DNA from: CAZBDU01 sp964490725
GTDB taxonomy: Bacteria > Spirochaetota > Spirochaetia > SZUA-6 > DRHE01
DNA: 58,206 nt
Reading direction: 5' to 3'
Assembly: GCA_964490725.1 (NCBI GenBank)
Contig: CAZBDU010000026.1
Span: forward strand, 1 to 58,206
This document shows, one piece after another, positions 8,359 through 16,353 of the stretch. Made by a program: the position numbers and the translations under genes. The number at the start of each line of letters is the position of its first letter. The first letter of the stretch is position 1. The notes under the pieces were generated by a model. The model ran no database searches, was not told the DNA's origin, and saw nothing but the letters and a program-made list of their open reading frames with translations.

Positions 8359-8377
8359 AAAGATTATAATATTATAA
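8359..8377. promoter_or_regulatory. AT-rich palindromic operator, copy 1
   Basis: AAAGATTATAATATTAT (8359-8375) is identical to 18863-18879. Here it contains a perfect 14-bp palindrome, TTATAATATTATAA (8364-8377). It lies about 30 bases upstream of the -35 box of the importer operon, a typical activator position. Confidence 0.5.
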
Positions 8378-8405
8378 ACGTAAAGTCGTATCTTTATCTA
8401 TATCC

Positions 8406-8433
8406 TTGACAGCCGCCGGCGGCTGTGTATAGA
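8406..8433 (+). promoter_or_regulatory. Promoter of the sugar ABC importer with palindrome in the spacer
   Basis: TTGACA (8406-8411) and TATAGA (8428-8433) are 16 bases apart. The spacer is almost wholly a perfect 18-bp palindrome, ACAGCCGCCGGCGGCTGT (8409-8426). A dimeric repressor there would block RNA polymerase directly. The GntR regulator of the same operon is one candidate binder. Confidence 0.6.
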
Positions 8434-8482
8434 ATTGCCTGCACGTCAATCTTTATCCTTCTGTCGAAAGGAGAGCGAACCG

Positions 8483-9757
8483 ATGAATCAGAAAACGGCC
8501 GCAACCGTGCTGGCCGCCGCGGTTCTGGTGTTTTTCGCCGCCTTCGCCGCCTTCGCGGGTGGAGGCAAGGAGTCGTCATCCGCGGCAGGGTCCGCGCCCG
8601 CCAAGACGGTGATCGAGTTCTGGTCCTGGAACAACGAGGGCTCCTACCCGATCGTCCATGAGGACGCGGAGAAGCGCTACGAGGCGGACCACCCCGAGGT
8701 GGACATCCAGCGGGAGTACATCAGCTACAGCGAGTACCTGGTCAAGCTCAAGGCAGTGCTCTCCGGTGAGGAAGCCCCGGATGCCTTCCAGATTCCCTGG
8801 GCCGGCGAGTACACGGAGCTGGCCAGATCCGGCAAGCTCGTTCCCCTTACGGAATATCTGAAAAAGGGCTTCCCGCAGTTCTTCCCCAACATCATGAACG
8901 CCATCTCGGTGGACGGGGAAGCCTGGGCGGTGCCGCTGGACCTGAACACCCTGCAGATCGCCTACAACATGACCATGTTCCAGGACCTGGGCCTGAGCAA
9001 GCCCCAGTCGAAGGACGAGCTCATCGCCCTGGCAAAGGCCCTCCAGAAGGACGGGAAGTTCGCCGTGGCGCTGGGAACCAAGGACCTGTGGGCCGGAGCG
9101 GACGTGTTCTTCGCCCAGATCGCCTACACCGATCCCACTCACACCAGGATGGCCATGGCCGACGCGGGCAAGATCTCCTGGAACTCCCCCGAGTTCGTGC
9201 AGGCCGCCCAGATCGTGGCCGACTACGTCAAGCAAGGGGTGATCGCCCCCGGGGCGAACTCCATGGACGCCTTCGTGGGCGCCAAGAACCTGTTCGTGCA
9301 GCAGCAGGCGGCCATGTTCTACCCGGTGGGCAACTTCGTCACGGGGGGGCTGACCGCGGACATCGGCGACACCTTCAAGTGGAGCCTGTTCCCCTGGCCA
9401 CCCTTCGACAAGGGCGCGCAGATGCTGCCTACCGGCGGGGTGGCGGAGATGTTCGTGGTGGCCAAGGACAGCGACCAGGTCGACACGGCGATCGACTTCC
9501 TGCGCTACATGACCAACGACGCGGGCAAGGAGATCCTGGTGAAGAACGACTTCATCCCGTCGAGCGAGTACAAGGGAGCCGTCCAGATGAGCGACCTGTA
9601 CAAGAATATGCTCGACGCGCAGTCCAAGTCCCAGAGCCGCGTGGTATACAACACCGTCGTGTACACCGCCATCATGAACGGGATGCAGGGCATCTACGGG
9701 GGGACCCTCACGCCTCAGCAGTTCATCGATTCCCTGGTCAAAGCGGCGGAAAAGTAG
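8483..9757 (+). CDS. Sugar ABC transporter substrate-binding protein
   Basis: This 424-residue protein has a signal peptide (MNQKTAATV, hydrophobic core, AAFAGGGKESSS) and the family-1 extracellular binding-protein fold (COG1653, UgpB/MalE-like). Conserved features include IEFWSWNNEG at the mature start, VKLKAVLSGEEAPD, WAVPLDLNTLQIAYN in the hinge and PTGGVAEMFVVAKDS in the second lobe. The ATG at 8483 follows AAAGGAG with a 9-nt gap; the frame upstream is promoter. It heads an operon with two permeases, and a hairpin with T-run between it and the first permease should make it the most abundant product. No ATPase is encoded here, so a shared MsmK/UgpC-type ATPase elsewhere is implied. Confidence 0.9.
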   Translation: MNQKTAATVLAAAVLVFFAAFAAFAGGGKESSSAAGSAPAKTVIEFWSWNNEGSYPIVHEDAEKRYEADHPEVDIQREYISYSEYLVKLKAVLSGEEAPDAFQIPWAGEYTELARSGKLVPLTEYLKKGFPQFFPNIMNAISVDGEAWAVPLDLNTLQIAYNMTMFQDLGLSKPQSKDELIALAKALQKDGKFAVALGTKDLWAGADVFFAQIAYTDPTHTRMAMADAGKISWNSPEFVQAAQIVADYVKQGVIAPGANSMDAFVGAKNLFVQQQAAMFYPVGNFVTGGLTADIGDTFKWSLFPWPPFDKGAQMLPTGGVAEMFVVAKDSDQVDTAIDFLRYMTNDAGKEILVKNDFIPSSEYKGAVQMSDLYKNMLDAQSKSQSRVVYNTVVYTAIMNGMQGIYGGTLTPQQFIDSLVKAAEK

Positions 9758-9791
9758 CGGGCGGCAGCGGAACGTCGACTTTCATGCTTCT

Positions 9792-9826
9792 CCTGGGGGC
9801 CCGGCCTGCCGGGCGCCCAGGTTTTT
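9792..9826 (+). terminator. Intra-operon terminator or attenuator hairpin
   Basis: CCTGGG (9792-9797) pairs with CCCAGG (9816-9821), and the GC-rich inner arms extend the stem to about 13 bp with one mismatch. TTTTTCTCTTT follows. It lies between the binding protein and the first permease and would lower permease expression relative to the binding protein. Confidence 0.7.
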
Positions 9827-9866
9827 CTCTTTGGACTGGGCCGGCCAGGACACATCGCGAGGAACA

Positions 9867-10727
9867 ATGCACAGAGGAACTGCCAAGACCGGGTTTCTGT
9901 TTTCCCTGCCCGCCATCGTATTCTTTCTCCTGTTCATCCTGGTGCCCGTTCTGTCTACCTTCCTCCTGTCCCTGACTGAGTGGAAGGGCTTCGCGCTGGA
10001 GAACATCCGCTTCGCCGGCTTGGCGAACTTCCGAGAGATGTTCACCGACAGGGTCTTCTTCACCTCCCTGAAGAACACCCTCGTCTTCGTGGCCCTGACC
10101 ACGGTGATGTTGAACCTCCTGGGCTTCGTGGGCGCCTCGATCATCGACACCGGTGTCCGGGGCAGCGGGGTGTTCAAGAACGCGGTCTTCCTGCCGGTGC
10201 TTCTGTCCCCGATCATCATCGGCATCATGTGGTCGCGCATGCTCGACGCCTTCGGAATCATCAACCAGCTGCTCGAATCGACGGGGTTGACCCACCTGCC
10301 CATCATGTTCCTGGGGGACGAACGAATCGCCCTGTACACCGTGATCGGCGCCACCATCTGGCAGTATACCGGATACGACATGCTGCTGTACTATGCAGGC
10401 CTGCAGGGGGTGCCCAGCGAGCTGATCGAGGCGGCGACCATCGACGGAGCCAGCCCCCTGACTATCAAGATCAGGGTGGTGCTTCCGGTGCTGAGCCCCG
10501 TGATCGCCATCACCATGCTGCTGAACATGATCGGAGGGTTCAAGGTCTTCGACGTCGTATACGTCATGACCGCAGGCGGGCCCAACAACAGCTCCCACGT
10601 GTTCGCGACCTACCTGTTCCAGCAGGCCTTTCGCTTCAACCGCATGGGCTACGCTTCGGTGATCGCCATCGTCATCATCGCCTTCTCCATAGTGGCGGCG
10701 GTGCTGCGCCTGCGGATCGTGAAATGA
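9867..10727 (+). CDS. Sugar ABC transporter permease 1 (MalF/UgpA type)
   Basis: The 286-residue inner-membrane protein has six predicted helices, the first starting at GFLFSLPAIVFFLLFI. The EAA loop that contacts the ATPase is EAATIDGASPLTIKIRVVLP near residue 195. AGGPNNSSHVFATYLFQQAF is typical of the COG1175 family. The ATG at 9867 follows GCGAGGAA. The end overlaps the next gene as ATGA, so translation of the two permeases is coupled, as expected for a heterodimeric channel. Confidence 0.9.
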   Translation: MHRGTAKTGFLFSLPAIVFFLLFILVPVLSTFLLSLTEWKGFALENIRFAGLANFREMFTDRVFFTSLKNTLVFVALTTVMLNLLGFVGASIIDTGVRGSGVFKNAVFLPVLLSPIIIGIMWSRMLDAFGIINQLLESTGLTHLPIMFLGDERIALYTVIGATIWQYTGYDMLLYYAGLQGVPSELIEAATIDGASPLTIKIRVVLPVLSPVIAITMLLNMIGGFKVFDVVYVMTAGGPNNSSHVFATYLFQQAFRFNRMGYASVIAIVIIAFSIVAAVLRLRIVK

Positions 10728-11548
10728 AGAGGCCTCTGGCGCTCCGGGCAGCGCAGCCGGCCCTCCTCGTGCTGGTGAGCGTGCTGTTTCTGCTGCCGGT
10801 GATCTGGGTCATCTCCCTGTCGCTGCGCAGCAAGAAGGACGTGTTCACCGCCCTGTTCTTCACCGGAGAGATCCACCTGGAGAACTACCTCACCACCTGG
10901 ACGACCTTCGGCTTCAGCAGCCTGTTCCTCAGCTCGGTGGTGGTCACCGTGTCTTCGGTGATCGTGATCCTGGTGGTCAGCTCTCTGGCCGCCTACGCCT
11001 TCTCCCGCCTGAAGTACCGGGGCTCGGAGTTCTTCTTCTACACGATCCTTCTGGGCATGATGATTCCCCCCGCAGCGGTGGTGATTCCGCTGTTCTTGAT
11101 CATGAAGATACTGGGCCTGTACAATACTCATGCGGCCCTGGTGCTGGCCTACATCGCCTTCGGGCTGCCCATCGCGGTACTGATCTTCCGGGGGTTCTTC
11201 ATGTCGGTGCCGGGGGAGCTGATCGAGGCTGCGCGCATCGACGGCAGCCGGGAAGCGGGCACGTTCATGCGGATCATCGTGCCGCTGTCGGCCCCCGCTT
11301 TCGCCACGGTGATCATCTTCTCCTTCATGCAGAACTGGAACGAGTTCCTGCTGGCCCTGATCCTGCTGAAGGAGAAGGCGCTGTATACCATTCCGGTGGG
11401 GATGGCGAACCTGGTGGGGCAGTGGGACTCTCCCTGGCAGCTCATTGCCGCGGGGGTGGTGATCGCCTCGCTGCCGATCTTCCTGGTGTACCTGCTGATC
11501 CAGGATCTGTACATCAAGGGATTGACCGCCGGGGCCATCAAGGGGTAG
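10724..11548 (+). CDS. Sugar ABC transporter permease 2 (MalG/UgpE type)
   Basis: The 274-residue protein is the second half of the channel (COG0395). It has six membrane segments, an opening helix with PVIWVISLSLRSKKD, and the EAA loop EAARIDGSREAGTFMRIIVP near residue 170. The C-terminus ends in GLTAGAIKG, the usual closing motif of this family. It starts inside the stop codon of permease 1 and is followed after 53 bases by the GntR regulator. Confidence 0.9.
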   Translation: MKRPLALRAAQPALLVLVSVLFLLPVIWVISLSLRSKKDVFTALFFTGEIHLENYLTTWTTFGFSSLFLSSVVVTVSSVIVILVVSSLAAYAFSRLKYRGSEFFFYTILLGMMIPPAAVVIPLFLIMKILGLYNTHAALVLAYIAFGLPIAVLIFRGFFMSVPGELIEAARIDGSREAGTFMRIIVPLSAPAFATVIIFSFMQNWNEFLLALILLKEKALYTIPVGMANLVGQWDSPWQLIAAGVVIASLPIFLVYLLIQDLYIKGLTAGAIKG

Positions 11549-11601
11549 GAGAGGAGCCGCGGCCGCTTCCCTGTGCGGGGCGGCGCGGGATAGGAAGCTG
11601 C

Positions 11602-12333
11602 ATGGTGCTCCAGAAGAAGTCCGGGATTCCACTCTATCTGCAGATCAAAGAGAACCTGCTGGCCAAGATCGATGCGGGGGTGTGGGCGGAGGACTCGCTG
11701 ATTCCCACAGAAGCCGAGCTCTGCGGGGAGTACGGGGTCAGCAAGATCACGGTCCGGGAAGCCATCAAGATCCTGGTCAAAGACGGCCGGCTTTCCCGGC
11801 GGCCCGGGAAAGGCACCTTCGTCACCCGCCCCAAGATCGAACAGAAGCTCAACCGTCACTTCAGCTTCACCAGGTGGGCGGCTCAGAACGGCCTGGAGCC
11901 GGCCTCGCGCATTCTGCGGGTGGAGACTCTCCCTTGCGACGTGCACATCGGCCGGCACCTGGGCATAGCCGAAGGCGACCAGGTCACCCGAATCGAAAGG
12001 CTGCGGCTGGGCGACAACGAGCCCCTCATGCTGGAAACGATCTGGGTCCCGTACCGTTTGTGCCCCGACCTGCACCTTCAGGATCTGGCCAACGTTCCCC
12101 TGAACGACATCATTGCCCAGCAGTACGGGCTGCCCCTGGTTCGGGCAACCGAGTCGATCGAGGCCCAGACCGCAGACGAGTACGCCGCCAGGCTGCTGGG
12201 AATCGAAAAGGACGTGCTGCTCCTGCACGTGGAGCACACCACCTATGCGCGCGACGGCACGATCGTGTACTTCGTTACCTCCTCCTACCGGGGGGACCGG
12301 GTGAAGTTCTCCATCGAGCTGTCCGGCGGCTGA
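11602..12333 (+). CDS. GntR-family regulator with UTRA domain
   Basis: The 243-residue protein has a GntR winged helix in residues 8-75 (IPLYLQIKENLLAKI, then SKITVREAIKILVKDGRLSR) and a UTRA ligand-binding domain (HutC subfamily) from about 90 to the end. UTRA domains sense small molecules, often sugars or sugar phosphates. AGGAAG precedes the ATG at 11602. Its position as fourth gene of the importer operon suggests local feedback control; candidate targets are the palindromes at 8364-8377 and 8409-8426. Confidence 0.88.
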   Translation: MVLQKKSGIPLYLQIKENLLAKIDAGVWAEDSLIPTEAELCGEYGVSKITVREAIKILVKDGRLSRRPGKGTFVTRPKIEQKLNRHFSFTRWAAQNGLEPASRILRVETLPCDVHIGRHLGIAEGDQVTRIERLRLGDNEPLMLETIWVPYRLCPDLHLQDLANVPLNDIIAQQYGLPLVRATESIEAQTADEYAARLLGIEKDVLLLHVEHTTYARDGTIVYFVTSSYRGDRVKFSIELSGG

Positions 12334-12395
12334 AGCCCGGCTCGAGCCGGCGGGGCAGGCGGCGGCGAGGCAAGGAAGAGGTCAAGGAAGGGGTC

Positions 12396-13574
12396 ATGGA
12401 GGAAACGAAGAAGCGGCTCTTCGGAGAGTCTTCCTGGACCATCCGGTCGGACCAGGTGGAGCTGGCGGTGACCGAGCGGGGCGGGCACATGGCTCCGGTG
12501 ACCTTCTACAGGCGGGCGGACAGCCCCGTGCAGCCCTATTACCTCAACCCCTGGCACGAGGAGAAGCCCGCCACCGGCCTGCCGCTGCTGGAGGTGCTGA
12601 GGGGGGACTTCTTCTGCCTGCCCTTCGGGGCCGCCAACGCCTACAAAGGTGAAGATCACCCCGTTCACGGGGAATCCTCCAACTCCCGGTGGAGCTTCCA
12701 GTCCCTGGAACATGACGGTCCGGTGACCGCCCTGACCCTCTCCCTCCAGGTGCAGGCCCGTCCAGGGACCATCACCAAGCGCCTGAGTCTGGTGGACGGG
12801 CACAACGTGGTGTACTGCCAGCACCTCCTGGAGGGCCTGGCGGGAAAGATGTGCCTGAGCCACCACGCCACCCTGGCCCTGCCGCAAGAGGAGGGCAGCC
12901 TGCTGCTGTCCTCCAGCCCGCTGCGGCTCGCACGGGTGGCGCCCAGGTCCGCCCCCCTCAACAGCGGCAATGAGTACTACTTCCTGCAGGCGGGAGCCCG
13001 CTTCGAGCGCCTCTCCCGGGTGCCCACCGTGTGGAAGGACCCGGCCTGGGAGGACTGCTCCAGCTTCCCCCGGCGCTACGGGTTCATGGATCTGCTGGCC
13101 TTCTACGTACGCCCGGCGCGTGCGCCCACCTGGGTCGCCGCCAGCGTACCCTCGCGGGGGTATCTCTGGTTCGCTCTGAAGGACCCGGTCCTGCTGCCTC
13201 AGACTCTTCTGTGGGCGGCCAACGGGGGCCGGCACGCCCCGCCCTGGAACGGCCGCAACCGCTGCCTCGGCGTGGAGGACGGGTGCGCCTATTTCGGCGA
13301 CGGGCTCCAGAGCTCCGCCGGCCCCAACGACCTGGACCGGGAGGGAATCCCCACCTGCCTCACCCTGCGCTCCGGCAGACCGACGGCGATCAACTACATT
13401 CAGGGGGTCGCCAGAACCCCGCAGGGGTTCGGCCGGGTGCGTTCGGTGCGCTTTCTGCCGGAGGGGATCGCGCTCAGCTCCGGGGAGGGGGGCAGCGTGA
13501 CCGCGCCGGTGCGCTGGCGCTTCGTGCTGGACGGCCGGCTCGAGGGCTCTGAAGCAGGCCCGGGGGCGGGGTAG
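12396..13574 (+). CDS. Aldose-epimerase-like sugar-binding protein
   Basis: This 392-residue cytoplasmic protein looks like a member of the galactose-mutarotase superfamily. It is rich in beta strands and has ERGGHMAPVTF near the start, HGESSNSRWSF near residue 90, and NGGRHAPPWNGRNRCLGVED near 280, where a mutarotase would place active-site residues. I do not recognise a precise family and cannot name the catalytic pair. AAGGAAGGGGTC precedes the ATG. As last gene of the importer operon it may epimerise or otherwise process the imported sugar. It converges with the next operon. Confidence 0.55.
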   Translation: MEETKKRLFGESSWTIRSDQVELAVTERGGHMAPVTFYRRADSPVQPYYLNPWHEEKPATGLPLLEVLRGDFFCLPFGAANAYKGEDHPVHGESSNSRWSFQSLEHDGPVTALTLSLQVQARPGTITKRLSLVDGHNVVYCQHLLEGLAGKMCLSHHATLALPQEEGSLLLSSSPLRLARVAPRSAPLNSGNEYYFLQAGARFERLSRVPTVWKDPAWEDCSSFPRRYGFMDLLAFYVRPARAPTWVAASVPSRGYLWFALKDPVLLPQTLLWAANGGRHAPPWNGRNRCLGVEDGCAYFGDGLQSSAGPNDLDREGIPTCLTLRSGRPTAINYIQGVARTPQGFGRVRSVRFLPEGIALSSGEGGSVTAPVRWRFVLDGRLEGSEAGPGAG

Positions 13575-13586
13575 CCGCGGCCGGAG

Positions 13587-13604
13587 GGCCGTAACCGGAC
13601 GGCC
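13587..13604. terminator. Short stem-loop between convergent operons
   Basis: GGCCGT (13587-13592) pairs with ACGGCC (13599-13604) across a 6-base loop, in the 48-base gap between two convergent stop codons. There is no T-run. Confidence 0.4.
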
Positions 13605-13622
13605 GGGCAGCCGCGCCGGGGG

Positions 13623-14789
13623 CTACGCCGGGGCGGACCGGTCGATCAGGCAATTGAGCTTGCGGCGGTAATGGGCGAAGTTTTCCCAGCAGGAGTCATC
13701 CGGAACGTGGTGGTCCGCATGGGGAATGTAGCCCCCCTGGGCCAGCAGCTCCGCGACCCTGGCCAGCTCTCTGTCGACGTCCCCGGTGGTGTGCGCGGCG
13801 GTGAACACCCGCTTGTCCACGGCTCCCAGGATCTGCAGCCTGGGGAACCGTGAGCGCACCCGCAGAGGGTCGTTCCCCGCCTGGATCTCCAGGGGGAAGA
13901 TCCCGGTGACCCCCAGCTCCACCCACAGCGGCAGCAGCTCCTCGACGTTGCCGTCGCTGTCCACGTGGATGTTGCGTACGCCCAGCTGGTGCAGAAAGTC
14001 GATCATGCGGAGGTACCAGGGCTTCAGGAACCCCGCGAACATTTCTCTGGAGATCATGGAACCGGTCTTGCCGGCCATGTCTTCCCAGATCAGGACGCAG
14101 TCTGGAGCGATCGCCCGGATGATCGGCTCCCAGTAGTCCATGGCGAAGTCCAGGAAGAAATCGTTCATCTCCTTGATGAGCCGCGGATCGTCGTACATCA
14201 TCAGGAGCATCCGGGTAGTCCCGATCAGGTGCCGGGGAAAACCGAAGAACCCGTAGGGGAACCCTCCCAGGCGGATGGGGTAGTCTCTCTCGCGCAGCCG
14301 GGATTTCAGAGCGTCCCAGTCGCGGGGGAGCCGTTTTCTGAAGTCCCGGTCGTAGAGCTCCTTGTAGCGCTGGAAGTCGCGCCGGTTCTCGACGGGATAG
14401 TCCAGGTCCAGGGGAGCGGAGGTGCCCTTCTTGTAGACCTTCATGGTGATCCCGTAGGCGTCCCGGTACACGCGGTACTCCTCCGACTCCTCGAGGGTCT
14501 GCTCCGGCAGGAGCGGGCTCATGTCGAAGGGGAACTTCGCCGGGTACGGATCCAGGTCGAAGGCGGCCCGGACGTTGCGGTCCGAAAGCCCGCCGCCGGC
14601 GGGGTCCACCTTCTCTGCTCCGGAAATGGTGCCGTTGTCGGGAAGCGCATCCGGAAGCGGCGCCACCACCGGCAGCCCCTCGCGCACGAAGCGCTTGATG
14701 GCCGTGGTCCAGTACCCGTACTCCGCCTTGAGGGTTCGCACCCCAGGCTCGAAGTCCATGACCGCGAGGAACCGTTCCCTGCAGGTCAT
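13623..14789 (-). CDS. UroD-like family protein (non-heme role)
   Basis: The 388-residue protein has the uroporphyrinogen decarboxylase/corrinoid methyltransferase barrel fold (start MTCRERFLAVMDFEPGV). It is not true HemE. It carries HVDSDGNVEELLPLW where zinc methyltransferases have an H-x-C motif, and ends with GGYIPHADHHVPDDSCWENF. This subtype recurs in carbohydrate clusters of several phyla, and I know of no proven reaction for it. It is the last gene of the aldolase-isomerase-kinase operon and overlaps the kinase gene as ATGA. The damaged gene at 974 is its paralogue. Confidence 0.75.
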   Translation of the reverse strand: MTCRERFLAVMDFEPGVRTLKAEYGYWTTAIKRFVREGLPVVAPLPDALPDNGTISGAEKVDPAGGGLSDRNVRAAFDLDPYPAKFPFDMSPLLPEQTLEESEEYRVYRDAYGITMKVYKKGTSAPLDLDYPVENRRDFQRYKELYDRDFRKRLPRDWDALKSRLRERDYPIRLGGFPYGFFGFPRHLIGTTRMLLMMYDDPRLIKEMNDFFLDFAMDYWEPIIRAIAPDCVLIWEDMAGKTGSMISREMFAGFLKPWYLRMIDFLHQLGVRNIHVDSDGNVEELLPLWVELGVTGIFPLEIQAGNDPLRVRSRFPRLQILGAVDKRVFTAAHTTGDVDRELARVAELLAQGGYIPHADHHVPDDSCWENFAHYRRKLNCLIDRSAPA

Positions 14790-16318
14790 GCCTGTGTCTG
14801 GGCCAGGCGGCGGTAGGTCTGCTTCAGGGCCGGGAAGAGGTCCCGGTAGATCTCGACATAGGGCAGGTAGCGCTTCTGCTCTGCCGCCCTTGGCCGCACC
14901 ACCCGCTCGGGGCGGCTCAGGCGCTCGGCCAGGCTCCTGGTGTCGTCGAACAGCCCGATGGCGCGTCCGGCGATCACCGCCGAGCCCAGGGTGGCCAGGT
15001 CGCTGCGCGCCAGGGTGGCGAACGGCGCCTGCAGGACGTCCGCCTTGATCTGCAGCCACAGGCGGCTCTGGGCCCCGCTGCCGATCGCCGTGATGGTGCC
15101 CAGCTCCAGCCCGGGCGCCAGCTCCCGGATGATCTCCCGGGTGAGGTAGTGGTCGTAGGCGATGGACTCCAGAATGGAGCGGTAGAAGTGGGCCTTGGTG
15201 TGGGCCCAGGTGTGGCCCACAAACAGGCCGCGCACGTAGGGGTCCGGGGGAAAGAAGCGGCCCTGCAGGTAGTTGATGGAGATCAGGCCGTCGGAGCCGG
15301 GGGCGATCCCTTCGGCCTCCCGGTCCAGGCGTTCGTACACGCTCCCTCCGCCGGGCTCCAGCTCCGCGGAGCCGGGGCCGCCGAACTGCTCGACGAACCA
15401 GTTGTGGGTCCGCCCGCCCAGCACCACCGAGAGCAGGAAATAGCCGTCGCCCAGGGCGGATTTCAGGCAGGCCAGCGTCCGATGCCGGCCGTCGAAGCGG
15501 TACTCCGGGACCCGCGCGGCCAGGATGCTGGCCGTGCCGGATACGTCCACCATCTGGCCGTCCGCAAGGATGCCCGCGCCCACGAAGCCGGCGGACTGGT
15601 CGCCGCAGCCGGCGGCGATGGGTATGCCCTCGGGCAGGCCGGCGTCCCTGGCGGCCGCGGCGCCGAGCTCGCCCACCACCGAGTCCGATTTCACGATCCG
15701 TGGCAGCTTGTCGGCGTCCACCTCCAGGTCGCGGCACAGCTCCTCTGACCAGCGTGAGCGTTCCAGATCCGCAAGACCGGAGAAACACAGGAACGTCTCG
15801 TCCATGTAGGCCTGCTCGCCTTTGAATCCCGCGAGCTTGCCGGCTACGAAGGCGGAGGGCTGAAGGAACCTGGCAATCCTGCGCCACTCCGGCCGGCGCT
15901 TCCAGTAGAGGATCTTGGGTCCGTAGGTGGCGATCGAGCCGTTGAGGGCCAGGATCCGCTCGCCGAAGCGCTCGTGCATGTCCACGTTGTCGGCGGCGCT
16001 GCGGCTGTCCAGGGGCGTGTCGTAGTAGGTGACCGGCTCGAACCGCTCGTCCACCGACATGATGCCGCCCATCTGGCTGTCGATGCCGATCGCCGCCACC
16101 GCGGCTGGGTCGAACGATCCCTCCGCGAGGCAGCGCCGCATCAGCGCGCAGGTGACCGTGTAGAAGTCCATGGCGTCCTGCTCCGCCTGCCCCGCGGCGG
16201 GGTAGCGGACCTCCATGTCCTGCGTGGCCTCGGCCACCACGGCTCCCTCCGTGTCATACACGGCGCACTTGGCCGTCGTGGTGCCCAGATCGACTCCCAT
16301 CAGACAGCGGCGGCTCAT
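14786..16318 (-). CDS. FGGY-family carbohydrate kinase (xylulokinase-like)
   Basis: The 510-residue protein is a full-length FGGY kinase. It opens with the phosphate-binding GVDLGTTTAKCAVYD and has GIDSQMGGIMSVDE near 80, GCGDQSAGFVGAGI near 240, VSGTASILAARVPE, and the adenosine-site AIGSGAQSRLWLQIKADV near 430. The overall pattern fits xylulokinase-like kinases, which phosphorylate D-xylulose or a related ketose. A D-lyxose isomerase, whose product is D-xylulose, lies 4 kb away in the divergent operon. A strong Shine-Dalgarno sequence (GAGAGGAGGA) precedes the ATG at 16318. Substrate assignment is inference. Confidence 0.82.
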   Translation of the reverse strand: MSRRCLMGVDLGTTTAKCAVYDTEGAVVAEATQDMEVRYPAAGQAEQDAMDFYTVTCALMRRCLAEGSFDPAAVAAIGIDSQMGGIMSVDERFEPVTYYDTPLDSRSAADNVDMHERFGERILALNGSIATYGPKILYWKRRPEWRRIARFLQPSAFVAGKLAGFKGEQAYMDETFLCFSGLADLERSRWSEELCRDLEVDADKLPRIVKSDSVVGELGAAAARDAGLPEGIPIAAGCGDQSAGFVGAGILADGQMVDVSGTASILAARVPEYRFDGRHRTLACLKSALGDGYFLLSVVLGGRTHNWFVEQFGGPGSAELEPGGGSVYERLDREAEGIAPGSDGLISINYLQGRFFPPDPYVRGLFVGHTWAHTKAHFYRSILESIAYDHYLTREIIRELAPGLELGTITAIGSGAQSRLWLQIKADVLQAPFATLARSDLATLGSAVIAGRAIGLFDDTRSLAERLSRPERVVRPRAAEQKRYLPYVEIYRDLFPALKQTYRRLAQTQA

Positions 16319-16353
16319 TGCGGTCCTCCTCTCCCGCTCGGGTGTTGCCGGAT

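Noticed and set aside
13623..14789. Heme biosynthesis gene hemE
   Set aside because: The true decarboxylase motifs are absent and the context is sugar catabolism.
13623..15887. A 754-codon fusion of the FGGY kinase and UroD-like frames
   Set aside because: The upstream part reads the kinase gene in the wrong frame. The real genes overlap by four bases as ATGA.
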